Positions 28,556 through 39,258 of a stretch of DNA of 64,000 nucleotides are shown piece by piece. Position 1 is the first letter of the stretch; each line of letters begins with the position of its first letter. The translations under genes were made by a program, and so were the position numbers. The stretch covers positions 5,599,001-5,663,000 of the forward strand of contig NZ_CP058649.1 of the NCBI RefSeq assembly GCF_018141445.1, in the 5' to 3' direction. This stretch comes from Vallitalea pronyensis. Lineage in GTDB: Bacteria > Bacillota > Clostridia > Lachnospirales > Vallitaleaceae. The notes under the pieces were generated by a model, which searched no databases, was not told where the DNA came from, and worked only from the letters and a program-made list of their open reading frames with translations.

Positions 28556-29170
28556 ATGAATTTTTTTAACATTGATGGACCATTTCAGAAAATAGGTAGT
28601 TTTGTATTTGACATTATGGTATTAGGACTCATATGGACGCTAATATCCATGTTTGGTCTCGGTATTACCATAGGTGCAGCAACAACAAGTTTATATGCAG
28701 CATGCTATGTAGCATTGGTAAAAGAAGAAGGGTATGTTTTTCGAACGTTTTTTACCACCTTTAAAAATAAATTTATCAAGTCAACCATTATATGGCTTAT
28801 ACTTGTCCTTTTATATGTTTTAATGTACTTTAATATTACATCCATAACAAGAGGTTTTCTGGATGCCCAGTGGCTATTACCTATTTATTTTAGTATAACA
28901 ATTGAAATGTTCATTATGACATTATATATCTTCCCACTTCTAGCAATGTCTGATTTGAGTATTAAGAAATTATTTAAGTATTCTTTTATCTTAGCCAATA
29001 AGCATTTGCCCACAAGCATATTATGTGGTGCTGTATTTGTGGTATTAATTCTATCACCATTTTACATTAGCCCCATTCTTGTTGCTGTTCTGATTGCAGT
29101 TGTTTGCTATATTTCAGCACGTTTGATTATGAAACGTATCATCGCTAAGTATGATACCAGTGTATGGTAA
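28556..29170 (+). CDS. DUF624 (YesL-like) membrane protein
   Basis: A 204-residue protein with about five membrane helices (for example FVFDIMVLGLIWTLISMFGL and STIIWLILVLLYVLMYF). The NIDGPFQKIGSFVFDIMVL start and the following Gly-rich turn (GLGITIGAATTSLYAACY) match the DUF624 family, whose genes often accompany sugar ABC transporters. Its function is unknown. Here no transporter is adjacent; a terminator precedes it and a very strong one follows, so it is transcribed alone. Confidence 0.8.
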   Translation: MNFFNIDGPFQKIGSFVFDIMVLGLIWTLISMFGLGITIGAATTSLYAACYVALVKEEGYVFRTFFTTFKNKFIKSTIIWLILVLLYVLMYFNITSITRGFLDAQWLLPIYFSITIEMFIMTLYIFPLLAMSDLSIKKLFKYSFILANKHLPTSILCGAVFVVLILSPFYISPILVAVLIAVVCYISARLIMKRIIAKYDTSVW

Positions 29171-29201
29171 GTTAACGGATCATATGTATCTTATAAATAA
29201 A

Positions 29202-29262
29202 GGAGCAGTCATAAGCACCTTATGGTAGAATACCCTGAGTGCTTATGACTGCTCCCTTTTGG
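29202..29262 (+). terminator. Strong terminator after DUF624
   Basis: GGAGCAGTCATAAGCAC pairs perfectly over 17 bp with GTGCTTATGACTGCTCC around a 20-nt loop, followed by CTTTTGGTTT. Confidence 0.88.
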
Positions 29263-29335
29263 TTTATATGTAAATGAAGTTTTGCTTACATCTACGGAAA
29301 TAGCTAAGTCGGTATCCATGTCGAAGAAAAGAATC

Positions 29336-29638
29336 TTACATTCGTTTATTTTCGTAATTAGCAAGTAAGTCTTCTAATTCCTTAGCACTTGTACCATAAT
29401 CCTTGTCTAAATATATAACCTCTAGTATACGACGGTTAAGGGCACCACTCATAATAAAGTGACCCTGCATGGTTGCTTTAAAGAAAACCCTAGGAAACTG
29501 AATATGGTAATCCACATGGCCTACTTCACCAAGGTATTCAATGAAATCTTTTGTGATGCCATCTTCTAATGTAATTTGTTGGATGTAAGACTTATTACAC
29601 CCTTTTCGTAATGTATTTGCTGCTAATATTTGCAACAT
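29336..29638 (-). CDS. Small hypothetical protein
   Basis: A 100-residue protein I do not recognise. It is soluble, with a hydrophobic N-terminus (MLQILAANTLRKGCNK), one Cys, and a mixed alpha/beta pattern including HIQFPRVFFKATMQGHFIM. The ATG at 29638 follows AAGGAGG closely and at good spacing; an upstream in-frame start at 29686 does not. It lies 114 bp downstream of the hybrid kinase gene on the same strand and may share its transcript. Confidence 0.6.
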   Translation of the reverse strand: MLQILAANTLRKGCNKSYIQQITLEDGITKDFIEYLGEVGHVDYHIQFPRVFFKATMQGHFIMSGALNRRILEVIYLDKDYGTSAKELEDLLANYENKRM

Positions 29639-29752
29639 ACCACCTCCTTGTAAATGCGTGTTTTCATTTGCTTGTTTACATGACACAAAAAGTCAGAGAA
29701 ATTAATCCCTGACTTATTATATTACGCTTATCCATATTTCATTCCCAGAATT

Positions 29753-32608
29753 TTACTGTTCGATCATTTCTCTAATCTTCATGGATAATTCCTCTATTTT
29801 AATGGGTTTATTAATAAATCCATTAATACGGCTGCGAATGGATTCATCAATATTTTCAAGACCATAGCCGGATAAAAATACCGCTTTTACACCAGGGTTA
29901 ATGTCATATAAACCTTCAAACAACTCTTCGCCGCTAAGCTTTGGCATGACTAAGTCCAATAAAACAAGATGAATATCATACCAATGATCTCTATAATAGG
30001 CTAATGCTTGATAACCATCAGCAAATGTGATGACTTGGTAGCCTAACATCTCTAACATTTCTTTTATCAAATCCCGTAGAATGGTTTCATCATCGATGAC
30101 CATGATCTTCTCATTACCTTTGATTAATCCCTCTTTTTCTTGAAGGGGTACCATGGTTACCGTATCTATAACGGGTATTTTCACAGTGAAATCTGTACCC
30201 ACATTCATAACAGAATTAACACTAATATAACCGCCATGGCTTTTAATAATCCCAAAAACCATAGCAAGTCCAAGCCCTGTGCCTTTTCCAATGCTTTTGG
30301 TGGTAAAGAATGGCTCAAAAATACGTTCCTTTACTTCTTCACTCATACCAATGCCTGTATCGGAAATAACCACAACAATATAGTCCTTATTTGTTCCCCT
30401 ATTTTTATCACGATCTTCCGTACTATTATAGGTTCGAAAAACAAGTTTACCTCCATTGACCATAGCATCTCTTGCATTTAACCCAATATTCAGCAATGTA
30501 TTTTGAATTTGACTTTCATCACCTAAAGCCATACACTGCTCAGCTTTTAGTGCTATCGTAATATCTATTTTCTTATCGATACTCCTTTCTAAGATTTCTA
30601 CCACGCTATAGATAATCTCGTGTATATTAATGGGAACCATTTCATAATCTGACTCTCTGGAAAATGTCAGCAAACGATTCACAAGTGAAGCGGAATTATT
30701 AGAACACTTTTCAATATAGTTAATATATTTTCGGCAATCTCCTGTATAACATTTTGTTTTAATAATGGATATGGCTCCCCCTATGGCCATCAATTGGTTA
30801 TTAAAATCATGGGCAATTCCCCCAACCAGTTGACCAATAGCAGATAGCTTCTCTGTCTGACGTACCATGTTTTCTAAGTTACGCTCATTGGTGACATCTC
30901 GAATAATCAGAATGATTTGGTCCTCTCCAAAGGGATGTAAGACCACCTCCAATATTTTACCTAAGGTTCTGGAATATTGCTCCACACGATTCTTCTCATT
31001 TATGGCATCCATTTCATCCAATAAATCCACCCAATACGTTTCTGTTTTAAGAATTTCTTTTAATGTTTTTCCTTCTATGGCCACATGATAGCCTACGATT
31101 TCTTTTAATGAACTATTGGTTTCTATACATAAATAATCCATCACTTGTCCTTCATGGTCATAGATTTTTTCCATACGTATATAACCATTAAGCATGGTTT
31201 CAAATAATGAACGATACTTCTGTTCACTGCGAAGCAGTTTTAATTCTGATGCTTTTAGTCGGTCAATACTCTGCACCATGCCCACCATACGGATGGGTTT
31301 ACCATCCGCTTCTCGTTCAATGGCTGCCCCCATTCCCATATACCATACATCATGTCCATCTTTATGACGGATTCGACATTCACACATGAATGTTTCTGTT
31401 TCTTGTCCATAATGTTCTTCCAGCTTTTTAATGACCTTCATCATATCATCTTGGTGGATATAAGTTGTTATCACATGACTATCACCATTGAATCGTTCAC
31501 CATCATATCCCAAAGAAGCAGCAAAGCCAGGATCTATATAGAGATTATTGCTCTTTGCATACCAATCCCATTCGTAGAGATTGGCGCTTTGGACCGCTAA
31601 AGCTAGTCGTTCTTCCAGTTGGTGGGATGAATGAATATGTTCTGTTATATCTTGTACTTGCACAAAGTAACCTTCTGGCCGAAGCCGATTAGGGCCTAAG
31701 ATACTTATTCTTACTTCAAGATATTTTTTGTCCTTCATCGTATGATTAAGCTGTGTTTCATGATCATCATGAAAGTCAAATTCCATACGAAAGCTAACGT
31801 CATGTCCACTCTTAACTTGTTCAAGGCTCCTCTTGGCCATCTTGTATTTCTTAAAAATATTAATCCCTAAGATATTTTCCTTGGCATCAATTTCAAACAT
31901 CTTCAGACATATGGGATTTGTCACAATCAATTTTCCCTCTGCATTATAGAGTTCAAGACCTACAGATGACGCCTTAAATATACTGACAATGTTCTCCATG
32001 TCAATTTCAAAATCCTTATACTTTTTGATAATAAAAGAAATGATTAATATGGCATCAGAAAATATGAAGAACAACCGATTGGTAATATAGAGGTACACAT
32101 CAAGATCCCCACTTTTCAAGTATATGTGGCATAAAAAATTGAAAATCCCCCAGAGTAAAAAGAAACTGCCGCATATGTAATTATGGGACTTCTTGGTCCA
32201 ATATAATGCCATGCCTATGTATACAAAATAAAAGCCCATGTAGACAAAAAATATCATGAGATAGTCATAGCCTATGTATTTTGTTCCAATAATAAAGGCC
32301 ATGACAAGGATATATACAATGTTAATTTTTCTCCGCCATCGAATGGGTACAAAAAATTCAATACCCAAGATGGTAAACAAATAACTGGTACCGAGTAGTA
32401 CAAGTCCTATAATGGATTGATCCGGTATAAGGTATTTCCCACATAGAAGATTGGTGCTTAAATAGCCCATGTAGAATACCATACTGATAATCCAATATAG
32501 AAAATATTTACTTTTCTTAGTGACCTTCACATAGAGACAAATAAAAACTAATAACCACATAAAACAAGAAACAATACTAAACAAGTTAACGATCTGAATC
32601 GTGTCCAT
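29753..32608 (-). CDS. Membrane hybrid histidine kinase with PAS and receiver domains
   Basis: A 951-residue sensor. About seven membrane helices fill residues 1-200, a 7TM-type input domain. PAS modules follow (about 210-330, 335-460, 465-570). The phospho-acceptor His is in GGIAHDFNN (about residue 600). The ATPase core has SDTGIGMS and GKGTGLGLAMVFG. A C-terminal receiver carries IMVIDDE and the phospho-Asp in LLDLVMPKLSG (about residue 884). The AHDFNN form is typical of NtrB/HPK4-like kinases. No separate regulator gene is adjacent, so its output partner lies elsewhere. GAGGTG precedes the ATG. Confidence 0.93.
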   Translation of the reverse strand: MDTIQIVNLFSIVSCFMWLLVFICLYVKVTKKSKYFLYWIISMVFYMGYLSTNLLCGKYLIPDQSIIGLVLLGTSYLFTILGIEFFVPIRWRRKINIVYILVMAFIIGTKYIGYDYLMIFFVYMGFYFVYIGMALYWTKKSHNYICGSFFLLWGIFNFLCHIYLKSGDLDVYLYITNRLFFIFSDAILIISFIIKKYKDFEIDMENIVSIFKASSVGLELYNAEGKLIVTNPICLKMFEIDAKENILGINIFKKYKMAKRSLEQVKSGHDVSFRMEFDFHDDHETQLNHTMKDKKYLEVRISILGPNRLRPEGYFVQVQDITEHIHSSHQLEERLALAVQSANLYEWDWYAKSNNLYIDPGFAASLGYDGERFNGDSHVITTYIHQDDMMKVIKKLEEHYGQETETFMCECRIRHKDGHDVWYMGMGAAIEREADGKPIRMVGMVQSIDRLKASELKLLRSEQKYRSLFETMLNGYIRMEKIYDHEGQVMDYLCIETNSSLKEIVGYHVAIEGKTLKEILKTETYWVDLLDEMDAINEKNRVEQYSRTLGKILEVVLHPFGEDQIILIIRDVTNERNLENMVRQTEKLSAIGQLVGGIAHDFNNQLMAIGGAISIIKTKCYTGDCRKYINYIEKCSNNSASLVNRLLTFSRESDYEMVPINIHEIIYSVVEILERSIDKKIDITIALKAEQCMALGDESQIQNTLLNIGLNARDAMVNGGKLVFRTYNSTEDRDKNRGTNKDYIVVVISDTGIGMSEEVKERIFEPFFTTKSIGKGTGLGLAMVFGIIKSHGGYISVNSVMNVGTDFTVKIPVIDTVTMVPLQEKEGLIKGNEKIMVIDDETILRDLIKEMLEMLGYQVITFADGYQALAYYRDHWYDIHLVLLDLVMPKLSGEELFEGLYDINPGVKAVFLSGYGLENIDESIRSRINGFINKPIKIEELSMKIREMIEQ

Positions 32609-32690
32609 ATTAACACCTCTTGCACAAAATTATCCCAAATTAACCATCCATGTGTCTACCTAAACATGATAACAGGAGGTATTATACTAT

Positions 32691-34712
32691 TTAGTTTTCT
32701 CCTGCTACCTTAAGTAATTGATTCTCCATACAATGTTTCACATTTAATGTAACCTTTGATTTTTTAAATTGGACCACAACAGTATCCTCATCCATTGCTA
32801 ACACGATACCTTTACCAAACTTTTTATGTTGGATCGTACCATTAACTTTTAAATCTCCCATTAAATAGGTACACAACTGAGTTAAAAACCTTGATGGTTT
32901 CGTAGACTCATGGTAACGTTCATTCACGTAGGAAATATAGAGGTATTCTTTAGCACGTGTCATACCTACGTAAAATAATCTTCTCTCTTCTTCAATATCT
33001 TTATCACGATTGGATTTTTGATGGGGTAAAAGCCCCTCAACTGCACCAATAATCCATACAACCCTATACTCTAGACCTTTTGATGCATGCATGGTCGTGA
33101 GTGTTACAGCATCCTTGCTCAAGTCCATCTTATTGCTTTCTTCCATTTTCTCACGATAGGCTTCAATGTGTGCAAACCATGCGTCAACCTGCTCAAAAAG
33201 TCGAGCGCTTTCACTTAATTCTCCAAGGATTTCGTACAAGCCATCCACACTGATTTTGCGATAAGCAGCATAATCTTGCAGGTATTGGTCATAACCAATA
33301 GCCTTACGTATATATTCAATCATTTCTGATGTGGACCTTTTTCTCATACATTGTAGATGATATTGCATTTCTTCTATGCGATCAATCATCCACTGTTTAT
33401 CTTGATAATACTGATAAAGTCCACCCAAGACATCATCGTATTCTTTCTTTATCATAGCTATTGCAGCTTTGGACACATAGCGCTTTGGCTTATTCACAAT
33501 GCGCAGTAGAGCTTCACCGTCTTTGATGTTGCATGTAAGTCGTAGATAGGCCATGATATCTCTTGCTACCCAATGGTCAAACAACAGAGCAGCTTTATCC
33601 CGTACAATAAAAGGAATATGCATATCTAAGAAAATATCGATAATAGCTCTTGACTGGATGTTTGTGCGGTAGATGATGGCTATTTCTGATAAGGGTATCT
33701 GATGTTTTTTCTTAAGGGCTAATAGATGATGAACCATTTGTTTGGCTTCATCATGGCTATCTTTTGCTTCTACAACAATAGGATGTTTTCCCAAATTGTT
33801 ATGGGTGACCATGTCCTTCATGTATCTTTTTTTATTTTCCATGATAACCTGTTTACTTGACTGAACAATATGTTTTGTGGAACGGTAATTTGTATTCAGA
33901 ACGATACATGGTGCTTGCTCATAATCCTTTGGAAAACTCAGTAAAAATTCTGGCTTAGCCCCACGAAAACTATAAATGGATTGATCATCATCGCCTACAA
34001 CAAAGAGGTTATTCTCTGGAGACACAAGCATCTGAGTGGTGGCATACTGGACCCGATTAATGTCTTGAAACTCATCAATTAAAACATACCGAAAACGTGA
34101 CTGCCAATAGGTAAGGACTTCCTTGTTTTGCTTTAACAAGGCATAACATTTCACCAGCATATCATCAAAATCAATCATCTTCTTTTCCCGTTTAAAGGCT
34201 TCATACAAACCATAGATTTTTTTGAATATGTCCGTTGAACATGATGTTGGGTTATAATATTTAATCTGTATCAATTCGCTTTTCATTAACGATATTTCAC
34301 TTATCACATCTGCGATAAATTCGTTCTCATCTGCATACTCGATATGAAGTTTTCTGACAATATCACGAAAAACTTCTAGCTTCCGGTCATCCATCAATAA
34401 CTGGTTAATTTGAAGGTCATAATAACTTTGTAAAATACGAAAAAATATGGCATGAAAAGTCCCAAAATTGACCGTTTGTCCATGCCTGCTGTCTGATATT
34501 TGCTCAAAGCGCTTTTCCATTTCAAGAGCTGCTGCTTTTGTGAAAGTTATGACAAGTATATGTTCGGGCTTAACGCCACATTGCTCAATAAGATAAGCAA
34601 TTCTATGGGTAATAACCATTGTTTTACCAGAACCTGGTCCAGCTAATACCATCATAGGACCCTGATGATGTGAAACGGCTAAATGTTGGTTATCATTTAA
34701 TGCAAAACCCAT
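32691..34712 (-). CDS. UvrD/Rep-type ATP-dependent DNA helicase
   Basis: A 673-residue superfamily 1A 3'-5' helicase. Motifs in order: Q motif LNDNQHLAV, Walker A AGPGSGKT, DEFQD (motif II), VGDDDQSIYSFRGA (III), LNTNYRST (IV), TMHASKGLEYRVVW (V) and RRLFYVGMTRAKEYL (VI). A short C-terminal domain (VNGTIQHKKFGKGIV) resembles the tail of PcrA, which binds RNA polymerase. It is about 50-70 residues shorter than PcrA. The ATG at 34712 follows AAGGAGG by 7 bp. It probably acts in DNA repair; whether it is the main PcrA of the cell cannot be said. Confidence 0.9.
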   Translation of the reverse strand: MGFALNDNQHLAVSHHQGPMMVLAGPGSGKTMVITHRIAYLIEQCGVKPEHILVITFTKAAALEMEKRFEQISDSRHGQTVNFGTFHAIFFRILQSYYDLQINQLLMDDRKLEVFRDIVRKLHIEYADENEFIADVISEISLMKSELIQIKYYNPTSCSTDIFKKIYGLYEAFKREKKMIDFDDMLVKCYALLKQNKEVLTYWQSRFRYVLIDEFQDINRVQYATTQMLVSPENNLFVVGDDDQSIYSFRGAKPEFLLSFPKDYEQAPCIVLNTNYRSTKHIVQSSKQVIMENKKRYMKDMVTHNNLGKHPIVVEAKDSHDEAKQMVHHLLALKKKHQIPLSEIAIIYRTNIQSRAIIDIFLDMHIPFIVRDKAALLFDHWVARDIMAYLRLTCNIKDGEALLRIVNKPKRYVSKAAIAMIKKEYDDVLGGLYQYYQDKQWMIDRIEEMQYHLQCMRKRSTSEMIEYIRKAIGYDQYLQDYAAYRKISVDGLYEILGELSESARLFEQVDAWFAHIEAYREKMEESNKMDLSKDAVTLTTMHASKGLEYRVVWIIGAVEGLLPHQKSNRDKDIEEERRLFYVGMTRAKEYLYISYVNERYHESTKPSRFLTQLCTYLMGDLKVNGTIQHKKFGKGIVLAMDEDTVVVQFKKSKVTLNVKHCMENQLLKVAGEN

Positions 34713-34888
34713 CAGCATTCCTCCTTATATGCCCTATTATAGCATAAAATACCATATGATTTAAACCTGTAACTGTCAGATATCTCATAAAAAAGTCATC
34801 TCACCACCCTAAAGTAATGACATGACCCATACCCTTCGATTTTTATTTTAGAATTAAACCTCAATGATGTCATATGTAAACCAAATGA

Positions 34889-36106
34889 TTAACTGCTTTT
34901 AAATACATCGTGAACGTCTTCCACGATACCCCCATCAATCAACTGAGCATCTACCATATCCCTTAAGATAGACATACCTTTTTCATGGGACAAGCCTTCA
35001 CGATAAGGCCTTTCTTCCATGAGTGCTTGATAAATATCTAAGCACATGATTAGGCGTGAATTAAAATCTAATGCATCTTTTTTTAAGCCAAATGGATAGC
35101 CTGAACCGTCTAACTTTTCATGGTGGTTACACGCCCATTCTGTCAGCTCTTCAAATCCTTCGATTTGTGATAAACATATTCGGCTAAAATAGGTATGTTG
35201 ACGAATAAGATACAGTTCATCTTCTTTTAGTCTATCGGGCTTATCTAGAATCTCATTACTAATGGCCAGCTTTCCAAGATCATGTAAATTGGCGGCTATT
35301 TTTAATTGTAATACTTCGATTTCATCTTTTTTGTAGTAACGAGCCATCTTTTCAACTTTGTTGGCTAGGTCATGAGAATGTCTTAAAGTAAATTCAGACT
35401 TATTATCAATAATCCTTGAGAATATTTCTGTGATTTGCTGCAACTCACACCAGGTAACCTCTCTCTTAATCTCAGGAAGTGTGTATTTGATGGCATATTC
35501 TATAAAATTATCACTTAAATCCAGCCAAAAGCTAGACTGCTGGCTTACCTGCATAAAAGCCTCTACAATCTCTGGTGCAAAGAGCTTATTGGCTTGTTCT
35601 TGAATAAACTGCTCCACTTGCTTTATTTTATTGTAATGAATAAGTTTAAAATTAAACTTATTATCCAGATAGTCTCCAAAAAAAATAAGCTGAGACATCA
35701 TGGGTATTTCCATACCTTTAACACCAAAAAAGCCTGAGCCGTCATAAGCTTCGTGGTGATATTTAATAACATCCCTTACATCTGTGAGAAAAGGGTAGTT
35801 TTCAATGTTTTTTTGTCCAATGGTACAGTGCTCTTTTACATTTTCTAGAACAAATTTTTTCTTATGTTTTTTAGCCCGAGCCGCCATCTCCAGCATGTAT
35901 TTGGTAACGCCGTTATCATGAAGTATGGCACATGCAACCAAATCATAGCGTTCTTCTGGATGCGAACCAAGAAACAAAGCCAATCGATTAGCAATATAGG
36001 CTACGCGCTTAGAATGATTAGAGGTAACCCCTAACACGTCCATTTCGACAAAATCCAGTGTATAAGATAAGGATAGCAGCAATTCATTTAAGTTTATATT
36101 CATCAT
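34889..36106 (-). CDS. Tandem HD / HD-GYP domain protein
   Basis: A 405-residue soluble protein with two HD-superfamily domains. The first (about 30-190) has HSKRVAYIANRLALF, CAILHDNG and KYHHEAYDGSG. The second (about 240-400) has LRHSHDLANKVEKM, NLHDLGKLAIS, RQHTYFS and NHHEKLDGSGYPFGL, a standard HD-GYP set for c-di-GMP hydrolysis to GMP. No receiver or sensor domain is attached. The start is ATG 36106 or 36103. Another HD-GYP gene lies 2 kb away on the other strand. Confidence 0.85.
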   Translation of the reverse strand: MMNINLNELLLSLSYTLDFVEMDVLGVTSNHSKRVAYIANRLALFLGSHPEERYDLVACAILHDNGVTKYMLEMAARAKKHKKKFVLENVKEHCTIGQKNIENYPFLTDVRDVIKYHHEAYDGSGFFGVKGMEIPMMSQLIFFGDYLDNKFNFKLIHYNKIKQVEQFIQEQANKLFAPEIVEAFMQVSQQSSFWLDLSDNFIEYAIKYTLPEIKREVTWCELQQITEIFSRIIDNKSEFTLRHSHDLANKVEKMARYYKKDEIEVLQLKIAANLHDLGKLAISNEILDKPDRLKEDELYLIRQHTYFSRICLSQIEGFEELTEWACNHHEKLDGSGYPFGLKKDALDFNSRLIMCLDIYQALMEERPYREGLSHEKGMSILRDMVDAQLIDGGIVEDVHDVFKSS

Positions 36107-36211
36107 TCATCCCTTTCCTATTGTATATACCTGATACTTAGGTAAATGGTATTGGTTTATTTACATGAAGTTTTATATCATTACAGGATTGTTAACATGC
36201 ATCTTGCCTAC

Positions 36212-37825
36212 CTATAGTTTAGCTGCATTCATCAATGCTGGTACGATTTGCTTCTTTCTAGAAAAAACATCTGGTAAGAATATGCTTGTATCCTCTTTGC
36301 CCATTTTAAAAGCATTCTCTGCCATCCATCTTCCTTTCCCTACAGCTAATAATTCCGTACCACCTACAACAATATCCGTTATCATCAATACAGCAAGGTC
36401 AATCTGCTCCAGCTGACACATTTCCTCCATACGCTTACAGATATCGTGAAACATTTTATAAAACCCAGCGAAGTCACCTGTGTTAATCTGTGATATCATG
36501 ACTTTATACTTACCAAACATAAATTTCTTCATATCACCTAAAATAATCTTATCCGGCGTTTTTTTGTCAAGAGATGAGCCAGCTGTTATGAGTTTCATAC
36601 CATACTTCTGAATATCTACTTCTGCTATTTTGGCCAGCATATCGCCAATCCGTTTATCCTCATGGGTACATGTAGGGGACTTAAAAAGTAGTGTATCTGA
36701 AATAATAGCACTTAACATAATACCTGCCATGGGCTTACTAATGGGTATCTTATTTTCTTCGTACATCTTAGCGATAATGGTACAGGTACATCCAAGTGGT
36801 TCTAATCTAAAATACAGTGGAGCTATGGTTTGCACATTTGCAACCCGATGATGGTCAATGACTTCAATAATCTCTGCTTCTTCAATACCTTTTATGGATT
36901 GATTTTTTTCATTGTGGTCTACTAAGATTGCTTTTTTCCGATTAATATCCACCAAGTTACTTCGTGATATCATGCCTTTAATATAACCTAATTCGTCCAC
37001 CACTGGAAATCGTCGATGCCCAGATGTTAACATGTTTTCCATCACATCATCGATGGTTTCATAGGTTGTAAAATACTCCAAGGAATCCTTTCTCACCATA
37101 CTGGTAATGGGGACAGTATAACTGATTAATCGTACAATTTCATAGAGACTGTACTTGGTTATCATTACCGAACCGGGATAATCCACCAAGAGGTCATGTT
37201 TATCCTGACTATTGGCAAAGATAATGCAACACCCATTGGTAGCATATTGCTCCATGAAATCATCCTGATAATCAGCAATGAGAATATCTTCTTCATTTAA
37301 TATATGACCTTGCTTTAGATCTGAAATGAGGTACACGTTTCCTTTGATAATTCGCTGGTGGCAATCTCCAGTGATAACCTTTGCTTCTAACTCACGAATA
37401 ATATTTTTATACGGTGTTTTTGCATCCTTAAGTAACGTTCTACTGGTCAATTCTAAGAAGGGTGGGACAATATCGGAAATAGAGACAATACCGATTAAGC
37501 GTTTATTTCTATCCACTACGGGAATAGAACGCCCAATCTTATTAATGATTTTCTCAAGAACTTCTTTTATCGTGTCTGTTTGATAGGCCACAACACTACG
37601 TGGCAAGTTTAAATCAGATACTTGCGGTTTTAAATCTTTCAGCAATCTAGGCGGCGCCACGCCAAAGAAGTCCAGAGCATAGGTTGTTTCTTTATTGACC
37701 GGTCCTAATCGAACAGGTATATACTCATCTTTTCCTATTTGCTTTTTCAAGTGTGCATAAGATAAAGCTGCACAAATGGAGTCAGTGTCTGGATTCTGAT
37801 GCCCAAATATATAAATTGTATTCAT
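36212..37825 (-). CDS. CBS-containing family II inorganic pyrophosphatase
   Basis: A 537-residue Mn-dependent pyrophosphatase of the DHH superfamily. The metal ligands lie in FGHQNPDTDSICAA at the start, EVIDHHRVANVQT near residue 315, and SDTLLFKSPTCTHED. Between the first and second parts a regulatory insert holds two CBS domains (RSIPVVDRNKRLIGIVSI and RRFPVVDELGYIKGMISR) and a DRTGG-like domain. In known relatives this insert binds adenine nucleotides and controls activity. The ATG at 37825 begins the conserved domain; upstream in-frame sequence is not conserved in character. Confidence 0.92.
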   Translation of the reverse strand: MNTIYIFGHQNPDTDSICAALSYAHLKKQIGKDEYIPVRLGPVNKETTYALDFFGVAPPRLLKDLKPQVSDLNLPRSVVAYQTDTIKEVLEKIINKIGRSIPVVDRNKRLIGIVSISDIVPPFLELTSRTLLKDAKTPYKNIIRELEAKVITGDCHQRIIKGNVYLISDLKQGHILNEEDILIADYQDDFMEQYATNGCCIIFANSQDKHDLLVDYPGSVMITKYSLYEIVRLISYTVPITSMVRKDSLEYFTTYETIDDVMENMLTSGHRRFPVVDELGYIKGMISRSNLVDINRKKAILVDHNEKNQSIKGIEEAEIIEVIDHHRVANVQTIAPLYFRLEPLGCTCTIIAKMYEENKIPISKPMAGIMLSAIISDTLLFKSPTCTHEDKRIGDMLAKIAEVDIQKYGMKLITAGSSLDKKTPDKIILGDMKKFMFGKYKVMISQINTGDFAGFYKMFHDICKRMEEMCQLEQIDLAVLMITDIVVGGTELLAVGKGRWMAENAFKMGKEDTSIFLPDVFSRKKQIVPALMNAAKL

Positions 37826-38025
37826 AGCAACACCTACTCTCTTTCGCATATTGATAATGATTAAATGACTCGAATAATGATCTTTCCTCAGTTGAATATA
37901 TTCTATCAAAATACCCGTTGTTGTGCAATCCATTTATCTCATGCCAAACAGTTCTTTAGTTTAAGACGTATAGGTCGTGCAATCATCTTAAATAGTAGAA
38001 TTGTACTAATATTATAACATTGTTG

Positions 38026-38054
38026 TTGGAAATTGTAGGTATATTTGATATAAT
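38026..38054 (+). promoter_or_regulatory. Promoter of HD-GYP gene
   Basis: TTGGAA (38026-38031), 17 bp, TATAAT (38049-38054), 34 bp before the ATG of the HD-GYP gene. Confidence 0.7.
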
Positions 38055-38088
38055 GTAAGAAGTTAATAAAATTGGGGATGATAATTCT

Positions 38089-39174
38089 ATGACAAATTAT
38101 ACCATTAAACAAATTAATACTTTTAATGTTATTGAGGGGATGGAATTAGCTGATGATGTTATCTATTCAAATGGTTTATTGTTGTTTCCAAAGGGTACTG
38201 TTTTAACGGATCGACATATTCTAAAATTGAACTTATATAAAATAAAATATGTTTATATAAAAGATTTTATTCAGCAACCAACTTTCTCTAGAGCTCCACT
38301 CCAACAACCTATCATTGATGAGCAGACTCGACACAATTTTATAGAGTTTACTAAGGACTATGAAGTTCAAGAATCCAAGGTAAAAGATCAATTGACCCGT
38401 ATTAGTGATGGTCACTCTGTAAAAACTACCGACCTCTTTTCCATTAGTTCAAAACTGCTAGAAGATTTAGGTTCACAAAGTGACTTATTTAGCCATCTAT
38501 GCCATTTAAAAATGTCACACGACGTTACTTATACACATTCCCTTAACGTCTCCATGCTATGTAACATCTTTGCTCAATGGCTGCATTTAAATGAAGCTGA
38601 TACCGAAGCACTTACGGTTGCAGGCCTGTTACATGATATTGGCAAGACTAAGATAAGCAGTGACTTACTCAACAAGCCAGGCAAATTAACCGAAGAAGAA
38701 TTTGAAATCGTTAAGCGTCATACTAATATTGGTTATGATATGGTTAAAGATAAAAACATACATGAAGGTATCAAACAAGCCATTCTGTTACATCATGAAA
38801 AAATGAATGGAAGCGGCTACCCCTTTGGATTAAGCTGGGACAAGATTCACCCATTTGCTAAGATTGTATCCATTGTGGACATCTATGATGCCATGACTTC
38901 TGAACGTACATATCATAAACGATTCTCACCCTTCAAAGTTATTCAGCACTTTGAAGAAGAGTGTTATGGTGTATTGGATACAGAATACATGTATATCTTC
39001 TTAGAACATATTGCACACAACTATATTGGCAGTCGTGCCAGATTATCCACAGGTCAAGTCTGTGTGATTAAGTTTATCCACTCCCAATCACCTTCTTATC
39101 CTATTGTCCAGATAGATAAGGACATGGTGGATTTACGTCAAGAAGACGGTGTAACCATTGAAGAAATTTTATAA
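38089..39174 (+). CDS. HD-GYP c-di-GMP phosphodiesterase
   Basis: A 361-residue protein. The N-terminal domain (about 1-120, IEGMELADDVIYSNGLLLFP) matches the small beta domain often joined to HD-GYP enzymes. The HD-GYP core has THSLNVSMLCNIF, GLLHDIGKTKIS, KRHTNIG and LHHEKMNGSGYPFGL, with all expected metal ligands. It should hydrolyse c-di-GMP. It stands alone between its own promoter and a strong terminator, convergent with the T7-type locus. Confidence 0.92.
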   Translation: MTNYTIKQINTFNVIEGMELADDVIYSNGLLLFPKGTVLTDRHILKLNLYKIKYVYIKDFIQQPTFSRAPLQQPIIDEQTRHNFIEFTKDYEVQESKVKDQLTRISDGHSVKTTDLFSISSKLLEDLGSQSDLFSHLCHLKMSHDVTYTHSLNVSMLCNIFAQWLHLNEADTEALTVAGLLHDIGKTKISSDLLNKPGKLTEEEFEIVKRHTNIGYDMVKDKNIHEGIKQAILLHHEKMNGSGYPFGLSWDKIHPFAKIVSIVDIYDAMTSERTYHKRFSPFKVIQHFEEECYGVLDTEYMYIFLEHIAHNYIGSRARLSTGQVCVIKFIHSQSPSYPIVQIDKDMVDLRQEDGVTIEEIL

Positions 39175-39179
39175 TTTTA

Positions 39180-39243
39180 AAAGGGGTTATCGCATAAAAG
39201 CAAATGATTGTTTCTACCTTTGTTTTTATACGATAGCCCCTTT
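39180..39243. terminator. Terminator between HD-GYP gene and WXG locus
   Basis: AAAGGGGTTATCG pairs with CGATAGCCCCTTT (one G-U) and the stem continues through ATAAAA/TTTTAT. It is flanked by T and A runs, so it can serve both convergent units. Confidence 0.88.
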
Positions 39244-39258
39244 ATGGTTATTTTGTCC